Origin: Megalonaias nervosa
Taxonomy: Eukaryota > Mollusca > Bivalvia > Unionida > Unionidae
Reading direction: 5' to 3'
DNA: 64,000 nt
Assembly (NCBI GenBank): GCA_016617855.1
Contig: JAECUM010016717.1
Location: forward strand, 1-64,000
Part shown: piece by piece, positions 18,130 through 29,189 of the stretch
Layout: the number at the start of each line of letters is the position of its first letter
How positions within the stretch are numbered: the first letter of the stretch is position 1
The notes under the pieces: model-generated
The model's database searches: none
What the model was told of the DNA's origin: nothing
Seen by the model: the letters and a program-made list of their open reading frames with translations, nothing else
Position numbers and translations under genes: made by a program

Positions 18130-18547
18130 CACAGGCAAATGTGTGAGATGCGGCATAAAAGATATGCTTGTGAGCAACAATGCGAGCATTGCCGGTGGTC
18201 ATATTGTTACGACACTCGGAAAATTACCAGGAACGCCATGGGCTATATACCCAGGGGAAAAACAGCTTCCGGGGTATATTTATTCTGGTCCTGGAACCTG
18301 ACTTGATATTAAACTTGACGAAATAAATCAACCAAAACCAGGCGAATTTCCGGTAACTGCGATTGATCAAGCGTGCCATACTCATGACATCGCGTATAAA
18401 ACTAAAGATCTGCAACAACGACATATCGCGGATGTCAAGTTGATTCACACACTGAAGTTGATAAAGAATAAAAACAATACGAGAGTCACTCGCCAACTGG
18501 TTTTGATAAGACCAGTGATGAGCGGTAAACTAGCCATAGGGGCCTAG
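18130..18547 (+). pseudogene. phospholipase A2 (parvovirus VP1u-type) protein, Polinton A
   Basis: The plus frame reads GKCVRCGIKD (a CxxC pair), LGKLPGTPWAIYPGEKQLPG, YSGPGT, a TGA, LDIKLDEINQPKPGEF and AIDQACHTHDIAYK. The GPG calcium loop and His-Asp-x2-x-Tyr pattern are those of the PLA2 domain of parvovirus capsid N-termini and of adintovirus PLA2 proteins, used to breach endosomal membranes. The catalytic His-Asp pair is intact here. The single TGA replaces the residue that is arginine in B (CGA to TGA). Confidence 0.75.
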
Positions 18548-18586
18548 CATCCCGTGCAGGGCAACTAATTGTCCGATAGTTACATA

Positions 18587-19576
18587 ATGGAGTCGGTATA
18601 TTATACTCCAAGAGGATACTGGAAGGGTACAGCAGCGATTAGCAAACTCGACGATGCAGCAGGTGTCACACGCGCTGTTGCCGCAGACTGGTTGTTACGA
18701 CAGGCAATATGGCAAATGTATGTACCACGTCCCAAAACGATTCAGTATGGACGGTTTGATGCCAGCACGCCAAGGAAGTTCATCAGGCAGATATATTGTT
18801 TGTACCACATGACGTCATTGGCACATCACGTAAACGGCGCACATACAAAGAAGCGTTGAAGGTCGTCAACGTTGCAAGCAGATACCAAGAAGCAGAACCG
18901 CTATCGACTAAAACAGCAAATGAAGTCTCAGCCGCGTTTGAAGGAACTTATTCACGTGGACCCAGGCCGTCTGGCGGTCTGCGTGGGCTACAGTTACTAC
19001 AAGTTGATCCTGGAAAAGAATTGCGCGGTGAGGTAGCATTGCTGAAGCAACAATATAACGTCAAAATCAGACGCGGACACCCGGCGTTACACCGTGATCA
19101 GGCAATCGTTTGAGCGATTTAATCGAACACTTGCTGAGAGATTAATTGGTCATCAATACGCGCAGAAATTACTGAACAAGAAAAGATCTTCTGAATGGGA
19201 TGCAAGACTACCTCACGTGGTGGCCGCGTTAAACAATGAAGTCACTCGTGAAATTAACATGAAACTCATCGAAGCAATTGCGAAAAAACACATACCACGA
19301 CGAAAATCATCAGGAAATCAATTACGACAGCAAGTGTTGGGCAGTAACGTAACAGTCAGGTATTTATATGAACCCAGTGAACTTGCAGGTGATGCAGCAA
19401 GAGCAACAGATCCAGTCCGGAGTGTAACCATACATACAATTTTCAGCGTGGTAAGATCAACTGGTTAGCTGCAATCTGCAGACTAGATTCAACAGCTCTT
19501 CATCTCGGATTTGTCCGTGAACAATTACAGGTAATTCCTGAAAACACCCAGTTACCACCGGGTTGGTTACGCTAGA
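18587..19576 (+). pseudogene. Polinton integrase (rve), copy A
   Basis: ATG 18,587 opens MESVYYTPRGYWKGTAAISK and ADWLLRQAIWQMYVP, the N-terminal pattern of the short Polinton integrases. Core segments follow in shifting frames: LQVDPGKEL with the second acidic residue, QSFERFNRTLAERLIG with the glutamate, and a C-terminal domain NVTVRYLYEPSELAG. Stop near 19,576. At least three frameshifts. Parallel to B (54,443-55,426) and C (24,581-25,308). Confidence 0.8.
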
Positions 19577-19589
19577 AGGCTCTGTCTCC

Positions 19590-19800
19590 GCCGCTAAAAA
19601 GGTCGCTGGCGTCCCTATGTCTCTTACATTAAAGACATGTCAGAGCGACATTTTCGCGTGTGTGGCCCAGACTACTATTGATTTTCTCCACGGTAAATTG
19701 TCGTACATAATTAGGAAAATATTTACGCAAAATTATTTTTTTACAGCAAGCACAGTGATTATTTTGTAGTTGTTTCAGTTTCATGATAATTCAACATCAA
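19590..19800 (-). pseudogene. HNH nuclease domain, Polinton A
   Basis: The minus strand reads QNNHCACCKK, then VRQFTVEKINSSLGHTREN and VALTCL followed by a stop and CKR: paired CxxC knuckles around an HNH-like core. It aligns with the domain at 54,208-54,432 after the helicase of Polinton B. Probably the C-terminal domain of the polymerase-helicase protein. Confidence 0.6.
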
Positions 19801-19854
19801 GATCAAATTGGCTTTGTTTGTCTTTTCACGCATAATCAGCCAATTTTTTCTTTA

Positions 19855-22800
19855 GCGTGCCCGGGACTGTTGTTGGCAGACCCAGTAGAGTCTTCGACGC
19901 CGTTTCTGGTTATCATAGACAATTCTGCGCAGTTGAGATATATTTGCAACTCTCGACACTGCCAAATATACTAAATTTGACCATTCGATGCGATCGTCGA
20001 CAATTCAGATATAGGTATCTGAGATTGTTAGCCCCTGCGACGAATGAATTGTTATTGCATAACATGGAGTCCAGAAAGATGGATGCAGTGGCTCTGCCAC
20101 CGGCGCTAGAGCATCCTGTACATTCTCTACGGGAACTTCAACGATATCATTAAGAACAATGTTTTGTTGTGTATCCATTCCTGGAATATTTACTAGACTA
20201 TTTTGTCGACGGGCATCCGCTGGACGATAACACAATGGAACCGGCAGAGTCGAAAATCTTTCCCGTTGAAACTCAAATAATCTACTCTGAAGTGAATGAC
20301 AGACGTTTTTTCGTGATACAGCCATCAGATCATCGGGTCGCCATAAGTTCCAGAAATCCCACATGGACGTTTCTGGAATTATAATGCGCATTATCTCACA
20401 TTGAATCTTGTCTGTCTGAAGTCTAATTAAGTTTTTTTTGTAACTCTCGTAATGATTCATAGCACGAACGGTGCTCTTACAATGTTTCCTCGTAAACATC
20501 GACGTAATGTTGTAGCAAGTTATGTGGGGATTCTCCTGTAGACGGAGGGGGTTGTCCTTGATCGCCGCACATAATAATTGCCGTATTTTTTGTCGACAGC
20601 CAGTCAAGAAACATTTCTAACGTGTCTTTTGAGACCGTGCATATTTCGTCCCAGATGATGATTTTAGGAATATATATTTCACCCATTCGCTCGGGAGTCC
20701 ACGCATACCACGCCATCGAGAAAAACTGATACGTGCATGACCTAACACTCCGCCGTTTCGTCTCTCTGGCAAGACGGGGAGTTGTCGTCAACACAATCAT
20801 GTCTGAGTTTTAAATAATTCTATCGCACGTGTTGTTTTACCAGAACCACCAGGACCATTAAGCCAGACTGTGCTATGTCTCGCGATTGGATAATTCACTG
20901 ACGGAAACGATGATGTTTCTGATAATTTATCGCCGACTGGTTTAACATTAGCTGATTCAGAATAATTATGCATTTGTTCACACCTTATTGTCTAATTACC
21001 CCAACGTGGGTTATCACTGGCGTCGATAAATGGTTTCACAAGATCCATTTTCGATCGACTTATATAAAAAGAATCCTTAGCGACTCTAACAGCATCAGCT
21101 GAAAACCGGTTAATAATCGATAACAGGTTTATTGACGAATATGTGAACATCGAGATTTCAAAAGAGTAAAATTGAGGCGAATCACCATCGTAGTAGTTGA
21201 CTATCGTGCCAATATATATTCCATCTAACGTGATTGCACTTTGCCCCGACATCAATACTCCTCTTGACGTTGTATACGCGATAACAAAATCAAGTTCTGC
21301 TGGGTCCATGATTAATCTTGTGCAGCGACGTTTATGACCAGATGACGCAGAGAATGTAAACGTACATAACTTTTCTGCAAATATCTTTACCATCTTGAGA
21401 AAGCTAAACTGTCCTCGTCGGCCTGTATGATATTATCGCAGAGGTTACAGTCAGCGATGTAAAGGTCTTGGCGTCAAGCATATATCGTAATAGCACTATT
21501 GGAGCCCAGCCACACTGATTTTTTTGCACAATAATCGTTGAGATTTACTTTTGTGTCCGGTTTATTAAAATGACGACCAAACCAGGCAGATACAACCAGA
21601 TGAATACTCGCTGAGAACTCGAATGAATCAGTCTCGGTAAATCTAGCCAGATCGTAGTCGATGGCGTCGGAGACGCTTGCGGAGGTGTAACCTCTGCCAG
21701 GCAGTGGACCATTTATTGCTACTCTGGTCATTTCATGTATAGGATGACCAAATCGTTCAAAATATGGTTGACATTCACCGTATCCAAGAAAACTAGCCGG
21801 ATGAAATGCCACATTGTCAACTGAGATCATATCGGCAGAATTATATTTAGTGTTCCAGAGATCACCATGTCCAAACTCGACACAACATCGTGATATATCA
21901 TAGAAAAATTCTTTTGGTGTTGGACGCCATGACTTTTTTGTTGTGCTATGTGAGTCACAACAGACGACGTAGTAAAACAGTTATTGAGTAATTCATCTCT
22001 GTCGCCGTTATATTTTACCGCAATCTGTTTCAATACAGGCTGGAGAGATTCCTTCCTATAAAGTATACCGGGTGGTAGCACACATTGATCAAATGTTGAT
22101 TCATCTGTGGCAGATGTATCTGCGTCGTCACTGTGAAATAGCCAGACAGATACAGGGTCACGCGCACTAATACTGTAAATCTCCTGAAAAATATAACCAT
22201 CATAAAATCTAGTTATTCTTTCTCGTGGACACCTTTGTTACTGATTCAGTCCAAGCGTGTGAGCAATCGTCTATAATCATTACTGGGGATCCATTACTAC
22301 AGTATTTGTCATAATTATACAAAAAAAATCTCATTGGTTATTATTTCTACCACGATTGGAAATTTTAATCGTTTATGCAACACTACTATGTCATTTATTT
22401 TAGCTCCGTCGACAAGAGAGTTTTCCCATTGTGCTATTTTTTTAATTCTCGATTCTTTAAGTCCATTTCCACGTCTCGAGTTAATAAAATATTCTCTGAC
22501 ACGCTGAGCCACACAGTTTAACTTGCCTGTTCTCACTGGAACAAAAACATTAATATCAAGATCATTTAAACGGTATAGTGCATAAACAACAGCTAATACT
22601 GGATACGCGTTATTGTAATATGGTTTGTCTATTCCGGTAAACGTGCCTGGCTTATAATTTTTGTCCACGCTGACGACATTGTTATTTCGCCGTGATCCCT
22701 TAACAGGGTCGAGTTTATCACGAATAATTCAAGTTGGGCCATCCTGGCTACGTTCATGCTGTACAATAAATTTTATTCTGAATATATACTTGCTGTCATT

Positions 22801-23184
22801 TGCAAGATTATTAATAATAGTCGCTTCTCGTTTGTCGTTCATGGTGGAATCAACGAAAATACCATCGCCGTCTATCCTAAATGTTGACCAGACGTGAACA
22901 GCGCAATCTTGCGCAAACTCATTTTTGGTCATTTTGATAAATTTGTATAACTGTAACTCAAATGGTGGACGTTTTTTCTTATCGGTCAATCTATCGAAAT
23001 CAAATCTGGTGGTGTATTGTGGTTCAATCTCTACTAACCTCTCAATTTCCTTCGCGGTTAACAATGATTTTGTCTCGTTTCGTAGTTTTCCTTGGGCAAT
23101 TTTCGACCTTCGGAAAGCCTGTGTTATACCAGTTAGATTAAAATACTGTTCTCTCAACTGCTTCGCAACAGTCGAATTACTCAT
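19855..23184 (-). pseudogene. DNA polymerase B - SF1 helicase, Polinton A
   Basis: Read on the minus strand from ATG 23,184. The N-terminal region of about 460 codons aligns with B. PolB palm motif A region ISVDNVAFHPASFLG is near 21,800 and the motif C region RVAKDSFYI near 21,080 (ATDSFY in B, so the catalytic Asp-Thr pair is degraded). Next comes helicase Walker A GPGGSGKTTRAIEL near 20,840, motif II IIIWDEICTVS, motif III IIMCGDQGQPPP and motif V AITIHSSQGLTISD. Six or more frame breaks. The fused order agrees with B, where it is better preserved. Confidence 0.8.
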
Positions 23185-23241
23185 TGCTATATAATTAGGA
23201 AAAGTATTTTCTTTAATTGAACTTTATCCAAATAATACAAT

Positions 23242-23543
23242 ATGACAGGAGCAAAAGTAGCTGTCGATGGCTCATCATCGGATCAGTCACACTTTGTGAA
23301 AAAAACTGTCGTGGTGAGTACTGCGGCTATCATATAACCAGTGTACGTCGTGGCAGTATTGGCCCACAACCATGTCTGAAATGTGTCGCTGGAGTCAAAG
23401 GGAGAGAACTGTTATGTGTATCTTGTGGTGGTCGAAAATATAGTGCGCTTAAACGATATTACAAGAAACAAAACGCTTCTGATGATGTAAGAATAAAAAA
23501 CGCAAAAGACTATCTCCGAAGATATTCCTCTGCCGAAAAATAA
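23242..23543 (+). pseudogene. zinc-ribbon protein, Polinton A
   Basis: Reads CGYHITSVRRGSIGPQPC, then LKC, LCVSCGGRKYSALKRYY and a Lys-rich end: several CxxC pairs typical of a zinc ribbon. The first codons are in another frame, so a shift lies near 23,290. Divergent from the polymerase gene, as in B (50,655-50,922). Possibly a replication or transcription accessory protein; function is inferred only from the fold. Confidence 0.6.
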
Positions 23544-23572
23544 TGTTATCTTAGAAGAAGAGAAATTTATGC

Positions 23573-23748
23573 ATGGAACAAGTTGAAAAAGATATTGATC
23601 TCGATGAATGTAAAAAACGTATGATATACAAAAATTATGAAGCGAATAGACCTGGCATCATCAGAAACTGTCGTCGCAAAATACATCTTGGAAATGTAAA
23701 AAATAAATGATACTTTGTGATCGGAATTGGAATTCCTGGAAAGATAAA
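23573..23748 (+). pseudogene. truncated NUMOD/HNH nuclease, Polinton A
   Basis: ATG 23,573 opens MEQVEKDI and then IYKNYEANRPGIIRNCRR, matching the start of the B nuclease (MEQIEFVKHSII, KNYEASRDDVIRNCR). After about 45 codons a stop and then a Ty3/gypsy fragment cut it off, so the HNH motif is absent. Confidence 0.6.
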
Positions 23749-23749
23749 A

Positions 23750-24580
23750 ATAAAAATTTATTTCGTTATAACATACCGGTCGGTGTCCAAATCAGAATTC
23801 AAAGATTCAGAGCTCGACTCTGAAGAGGTAGCTTTTCGTACACCCGTTTTCTTCTGAACCGGTTTCATGGGGGTTGGATCACAAGGAAGACAGTCAAAAA
23901 GCAAAAGCATATTACGATGCAACGTGCGTACAGATTTCGAACCCGCGACCCTTCTTACCATGTACACAGCAATATCTAACTTGGGAATTGATATCACCTG
24001 ATATACATCCTTGGTCCACTTGTCGACTAATATTTGTTTCCCTTTTAGTCCAGCACTGCACACTAGGACTCTGTCCCCTACTTCAAGTCTGGACTGTCTT
24101 ACCTTCTTATCATACTGGGCCTTGGTCTTAGCATGGCTGTTGCTCGACTCCATCGCCGCGGCTGTGTTAGCAAATCGGAGGCGGTCTTTCAGTTTTTCCG
24201 AAAACCATTACTCTGGAGGTCAGTAACTTTTGTTAGTCTTTTATCGGTCAACTATTCCCTGTCCCACTTAATGTTATTACAATTTTCAGACGAAAACACA
24301 TCATCGGCCTAATGAGGAGCCGAATCATTCGAAACACACTCTATCAAGAGTATAGAGATGGTGGCTGAAGGCAAATATCTTCCACCACGTCGGGTAAAGG
24401 CAAGAGAGTGTCGGCGTCAGAGATATTTTTGCCAGCTCTATACCTGATGGAAAAATTGTAATTTGCTCGAGCTGCAACCCATCTATGCCCCGTTGCGCCA
24501 ATCTTTGCCGTCGAAAGGACGTGTGTCAACGGGTTGTTTTCCGTGACCACCTCGAAGGAGGAACCTAAGAGACAGTCGTG
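23750..24580 (-). mobile_element. Ty3/gypsy pol fragment (RNase H end and integrase end)
   Basis: The minus strand reads SSFEVVTENNPLTHVLSTAK and ATGHRWVAARANYNFSIRYR with DADTLLPLP (RNase H end). After a gap comes AQYDKKVRQSRLEVGDRVLV and YMVRRVAGSKSVRTLHRN (integrase C-terminal domain). The integrase core between them is deleted. No LTR is visible at either side. Order RH before IN is the ordinary gypsy order, unlike the element at 35.7-62.0 kb, so this is another family. It separates Polinton copies A and C. Confidence 0.8.
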
Positions 24581-25308
24581 CAATTAATCGAATCACATTA
24601 GCTGGTTTTAATCCAAACGAGCGTGTGACTTCATTGTTTAGTGCTGCTGTGAACAATGAAAGTCGTGCTACCCATTTGTGAGACCGTTTAAAACTACTAG
24701 CACTTTGGGTCCGAGACCTCGTCAACAATTCTTGTCCGAATAATCATTCTGCAAGTGTGCGATTAAATTGCTCTAAAATAGCTTTGTCACGATGAATGTT
24801 GACATATCCAATACAAACTAGAACTCGATATTTTGACATCAGCGAAGCAACAGATCCAAGAAATTCTTTACCAGGATATACTTGTAATAATCGTGGCCAT
24901 GTTAGTGGTCCGCGTGCATAAATGCGCTTGAGTGCATCTGCGACACTTTTTGAATATTTTGACATCAACCGCTCCGCCTCTTTCTATCTGCTTGCAACAT
25001 CAATAATGTTTTAATGCGTACTTGTATGCGCGCACTTGTGCGCTACGATCACGAACACGATCGTGTGGAAGAAATTAGAGATCAACCTGGTGGACTTCAT
25101 TAGTTGTTTTTTCATTAAACCAGCCATGTGAAATCTTTCTTGGCACTGATAGGTAATTTTGCCTCAACTCTTGTTTGGTCATCCATATTCGAGCAACCCC
25201 ATGAGTTCCCTTTGCGGCACTTGCTAACTTTTCCACGGCAGCTTCACCTTTCCAATGTCCACGCGGACTGCAATATACTTTCGATAATGTCCGGCATTTT
25301 GTATCCAT
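24581..25308 (-). pseudogene. Polinton integrase, copy C, truncated
   Basis: From ATG 25,308: MDTKCRTLSKVYCSPRGHWK and WFNEKTTNEVHQVDL, then LLQVYPGKEFLGSVASLMSK and AILEQFNRTLAE, then TAALNNEVTRSFGLKPANVI, in separate frames. The C-terminal 60-70 codons are replaced by the gypsy fragment. The glutamate of the catalytic triad lies within the LEQFNRTLAE segment. Confidence 0.75.
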
Positions 25309-25479
25309 TATTTGTTTGCTTATATCTATATAATTTGCATTTAATGAAAGAACTTTTTCCCACGGAAGGCAAAGCCTCCAAGTGTAATCTTGGCCCGCAT
25401 ATCTCCTTTGATGATCTATCATGCAATTTGTTCGCCGAGTGTTGGATTAATCGGATTTAAATAATGGATCAGATAGACG

Positions 25480-26690
25480 TTCGCGCGTTGATGTGCACGG
25501 ATATCATTTGATGCTTTATAAGCAAGGTTATGCAGGTAGCACGCAACATCAACACGATTCACAGGTGCCTCACCGAGTGTTACGAGTCTATGCTCTTAAA
25601 ATAAGTAACAGAAAAGAGTGAAAGACAACAAGCTTTGTAAAATTTAACAAATAATTTATTTCCTTAGAATACAAAGTGAAAATAGAAAAAAAAAACAACT
25701 TACGGTTTTGCGAATGAAATCCCAAAATAATCCAAGAATTATAGACACAAGTCCTAATAATAAAAAGTCCTGAATAAACCTTTGTTCAAGTCCCGAAGAG
25801 ATCCAAAACTAAAGGCGATGACGTGTGTTATACCCTACAGAGTGCTGATGTGTCAACAGTCTCTTGTTGAATCACATAAACATAATTCCAGGTTTGAATA
25901 TATTTTAAATTCCAGTGAATGTCTTTATCCAAGAATTTTATCAGAGCACTTTTGTATTTCCAGAGAAAATAATCACTTGAATTCAATAATTTGAAGAAAA
26001 TAAAATTCAGCCCAAACTGGTCATAAAATAATACAACTTCAAAGCGCTAGATGTTAAAGCACGACTGACCAAATCCTCACAATCACAAGATAATATAAGT
26101 TCTCTACTTGACCTCAGGTCACAACTAGCATTTTCTAAAGAAAACATTACCTAACGGAAGACAACCTTCTTAAATGATATAATGAGCCTTGTTTACTTAC
26201 AACACAATTCCATGTAAAATTCACTTAGGGAATCTCCAAAACCATGACCCAAATCAACATATTTGCTCCTTCTTGTTTACCTGAATAATTATCCTGATAT
26301 GAAGCTCATACACATAGAGAATAATTTAGCTATGTATTAGTTGTTGACATAAATGATATTTAAAAAAATTAAACTAGCAAACAAACAATTAAATTAAATA
26401 TACATAACACCAGGATTTTGGTTGGTTGTTCGAATTAAGGCGTATATTCAGCCGTGTACGAGGTTCAAAATAATTGCATCCAGGGATGCATTTTTCACCA
26501 GGATATTTACTCTATGGTTTTCCTGGTAGCTTTGTTAATGTAGTCGCGATATCACCGCCGACTTTGTAAAAAAAATTAAACGTGACGTGTTTGATCCACA
26601 TCGAACACAAGTTCCAGTAATCGCAGCTCGTCCTTCACGTGTTTGAACTCGAGTTAGATTTGCGGCACGTGTTTGTGCGCGACACACTAT
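25480..26690 (-). pseudogene. phospholipase A2 protein, copy C, split by solo LTR
   Basis: On the minus strand, 26,690 to 26,410 reads a CVRCGS knuckle, LPGKP, SKYPGEKCIPGCNYFEPRTR and NQPK. The LTR intervenes, and from 25,577 the gene resumes with ACYLHNLAYKASND. The GPG of the calcium loop is EPR and the catalytic His-Asp is His-Asn, so this copy had lost active-site residues. It is divergent from the ATPase at 26,717. Confidence 0.6.
25578..26409 (-). repeat. solo LTR 1 (832 bp) in Polinton C PLA2 gene
   Basis: Starts TGTTACGAGTCTATGCTCTT and ends TATACATAACA, the reverse complement of the LTR family at 35,698-36,617 and 61,146-61,996. Gene sequence resumes on both sides. Flanking 5-mers CCGAG and CCAGG match at 3 of 5, so any target duplication is decayed. 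Confidence 0.85.
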
Positions 26691-26716
26691 GATTGCATTA
26701 ATTCTGTATTATTCAA

Positions 26717-27385
26717 TTGCATCACAAAAAGGAAATTCGCAGATCTTTTAATAAAAACAAACAACTTGAAGAAAATCAAAGATTTCACAGTCAAGGTGGT
26801 ATATTTCCAAACACGGTTCGTGCACTGGTCTTCGGTCCTGCTGGATTAGGAACAAATCAACTGCTGTTGAATTTGATTTTACAACGGTTGAAGTGGATAG
26901 TTGTAAGTGACTGCAAGATCAGCTAATGACCATCCGTGTTATGTTTTAATAGATTTTCAAAAAGCGTTGAGCAGCCACTACCGTCGATTTCTTTTCCACC
27001 ATCGGTGAAGCACCTACCATTGACGATTGGCTGCAACAAAAGCAAAGTTATAGTGTACGACGATGTCATTCTTGAGAATTAAGTCATTTCGGCACAAATA
27101 TTTTCACGAGATCGGCATAGAAACACCGATGTCATCTATTTGCCTCAGCAATACATACATGTGTCTAAAGTGATTTGTGACATCTGTAACATGTTGATAT
27201 TTCGTGACATTGACCCGTTTGGTCTTGGAAATATTCATTGGACCTGGTGTGCCGCTGACCACACGTGGGATGAATTTCGTGACATATTTGTGTAGGTCAC
27301 TGTGGATCCGTATTGTTTTCTCACCATTGCCTTGACTGGATCTTGCAGGGACCAATATCGTGCTGGTTGGGACTCAATCGTCTAA
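26717..27385 (+). pseudogene. packaging ATPase, Polinton C
   Basis: Reads VRALVFGPAGLGTNQLLLNL, where the Walker A lysine is replaced (GLGTNQ), then VIVYDDVILEN (Walker B) and DVIYLPQQYIHVSKVICD in two or three frames, ending near 27,385. Matches the B ATPase in order. No ATG at the expected start; the first in-frame codon group begins near 26,717. Non-functional by Walker A alone. Confidence 0.7.
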
Positions 27386-27434
27386 TACAAAATTGTCTCA
27401 CGCGTCAATTTATAATTCATAACAATTATAGAAA

Positions 27435-28060
27435 ATGTCTGCCAGTGATGTCTTAGAAGATTATGAAAAGCAACGCGTGAAACTGTTCGTGAACACCAGG
27501 AATTGGTTCGAAATATTATAGAAGGCGGTAAAAAGTTAAAGATATGTTACAGTGGCGACCTAACAGAGGTTTAGAACAAACATTTGCACCGCTGACTAAA
27601 CCAACAAAGGAAATTGCTGAACATGCAGAGGATATGAAAAAGGCCTTGAGACAGGTGGCAGCGCTTAGTGGAACAGAAGAACCGGGTCCAGTTCGTAAGA
27701 GTACCGAAGATACAAAGAAAGCTACAGGAACAACTGCAGAGACCATTTCATGCTTGCCAGCGGCGATTAAGGAAGTCAAAGAAGACATTGGTGAAATTGG
27801 AGGAGCCGTTGTTGCCCTTGCAAAACTCATCCATGTTCTTGATGAAGACGTTAGAGAGGCAGTTAAATGGGTACCACGTGTGCCACCCGAATACCAGTAA
27901 GAGATGCTAACAATGATTCAATACTTTAAAGAAAATATGAGCCAGGTGATCTTCACAAATCCTATAGATGTTGCTCTTAACAGACCTCCCAATTGGAAAG
28001 AGTACATGAAAACAGGCCATCAGAGACACATAATAAATACGTGAACTTTGAATGGCCTAA
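27435..28060 (+). pseudogene. core/coiled-coil gene, Polinton C
   Basis: ATG 27,435 opens MSASDVLEDYEKQRVKLF. After a shift, EQTFAPLTKPTKEIAEHAED and MKKALRQV parallel EQLFKPIVEPTKEIVTATEA in the Polinton B gene at 37,369. A long alpha-helical segment continues to 27,900 and then NPIDVALNRPPNWKEYMKTG. At least two frameshifts. Function unknown; the gene is the first one inside the left repeat of B. Confidence 0.6.
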
Positions 28061-28172
28061 AATAGTATTCAGGCAGTATATTGATACCCCCCCCCCAAAA
28101 AAAGAAGAAAAAACCCCACCAACAAACCCATAAAAACCATGTACCGGTGATCTGTGGGCTCATTCTATAGAA

Positions 28173-28331
28173 CAGGGGTCTCAAACTCAAACCACCCCGA
28201 GGACCACATGATAGCATTTTCGATGGCCCAAGGGCCGCACCACTTTTGTTATCTCTCATGACACCTTGCGACGCCAATCATTTTGCAGGTCACAAGATAC
28301 GACTTGGCGGGCTGCGTGCTTGAGACCCTTG
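28173..28331. mobile_element. hAT-like MITE
   Basis: CAGGGGTCTCAAACTC at the left and CTTGAGACCCTTG at the right are imperfect inverted ends of the hAT non-autonomous type (159 bp, with GGCCGCACC inside). Flanking 8-mers CTATAGAA and CTGTAAAT match at 5 of 8. Confidence 0.65.
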
Positions 28332-28369
28332 CTGTAAATACTCCTGATACATTTAAAGGAGGAGACATT

Positions 28370-28800
28370 GAGCATGGTGAACATTATAGGTAGAATTTAT
28401 GAAAAGGTGGAACATACCTCAACCAGTGATGGAATTTGAACAACGACAAATTCCCAGACCCCCAGACCCTGACATATAATGTTCTACAGAGGAAGATGAA
28501 CAACGTATGCAAGCGCAACAACGTGCACATCACAAATACGGTTACAACAACAACAACAACAACATCATCATCAACAACAAAAACATGTAGCACCTGTACC
28601 CCAAACATTTGTACCTGCACAACCATATATCAACACCTACAAAATCACATAAAGAACAAAAACATGAAAGAGAACAAGAACAAATAAAAAAGTGGTCGGC
28701 AGAACAACCTTAACCAGAATTTCTCTCATCGGAGGAACATATGCAGTGGATAAGAGAACAACTAAAAATGTCCCCACGACAACCAAAACAATATGATTGA
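28370..28800 (+). pseudogene. possible 3' part of Polinton C core gene
   Basis: One frame reads a Gln/His/Asn-rich stretch from a (CAA)n run, then KHEREQEQIKKWSAEQP, then PEFLSSEEHMQWIREQL and SPRQPKQYD before a stop at about 28,799. It looks like the helical C-terminus of a structural protein downstream of the MITE insertion. No match in B that I can see, so the link is positional. Confidence 0.3.
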
Positions 28801-28860
28801 TGAAAACTGACGCGTCTTCAGTAAACAGATGTTTTCTTTCCCTCCAGGGGTGAAATGTAG

Positions 28861-29189
28861 TCTCAAAATTTAAGGTACGAAAATGGAAAAACTGTTCTTG
28901 TTCCCTGTGGCAATAATACAAGCAATGTATGTTTCAGTGTTTGTCAGTTCAAATAATGGAAGTTTTATTATTACGTCATTGATACAAATGTATTTAAACG
29001 GCTTCCAAAAGTTGTGGTATTTATCAAAGTGTAGAATTTGTAAAACCTGAACACTCCAACGTTCGTTTATGGTTTTAAACTATATTCTTCATAGGGTTAC
29101 AACAATTCAATAATTCATTCTCGTAACCTTTGCAATGCAAAAACAAAACCACAAGAAAATGATGCGTTCCTATAATACTTCTATTATTG
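28861..29189. other. no recognised feature
   Basis: AT-rich sequence between Polinton C and a solo LTR. I see no frame, repeat or element boundary. Confidence 0.4.

Larger units (their letters stand above)
11918..23748 (+). mobile_element. Polinton copy A, decayed and rearranged
   Basis: Holds, in order, fragments homologous to Polinton B: MCP C-terminus, the pX-like gene, penton, a second capsid-related gene, then an inverted block with ATPase, PLA2, integrase, PolB-helicase-HNH, zinc-ribbon protein and NUMOD/HNH nuclease. The left part is cut by Ad1 and the right part by a Ty3/gypsy fragment at 23,750. A MITE and a LINE are inserted. Compared with B, the block 16.8-23.7 kb is in reverse orientation. 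Confidence 0.8.
24581..28860 (+). mobile_element. Polinton copy C, fragment
   Basis: Holds integrase (minus), PLA2 (minus, split by a solo LTR), ATPase (plus) and a core gene (plus), all homologous to Polinton B. The integrase is cut by the gypsy fragment at 24,580. In B the ATPase and the core gene are at opposite ends of the element; here they are adjacent, with no terminal repeat between them. The right limit is uncertain. Confidence 0.7.

Noticed and set aside
28384..28687. Thr-rich secreted protein
   Set aside because: The frame follows a (CAA)n run in a decayed Polinton gene; no signal peptide and no support.
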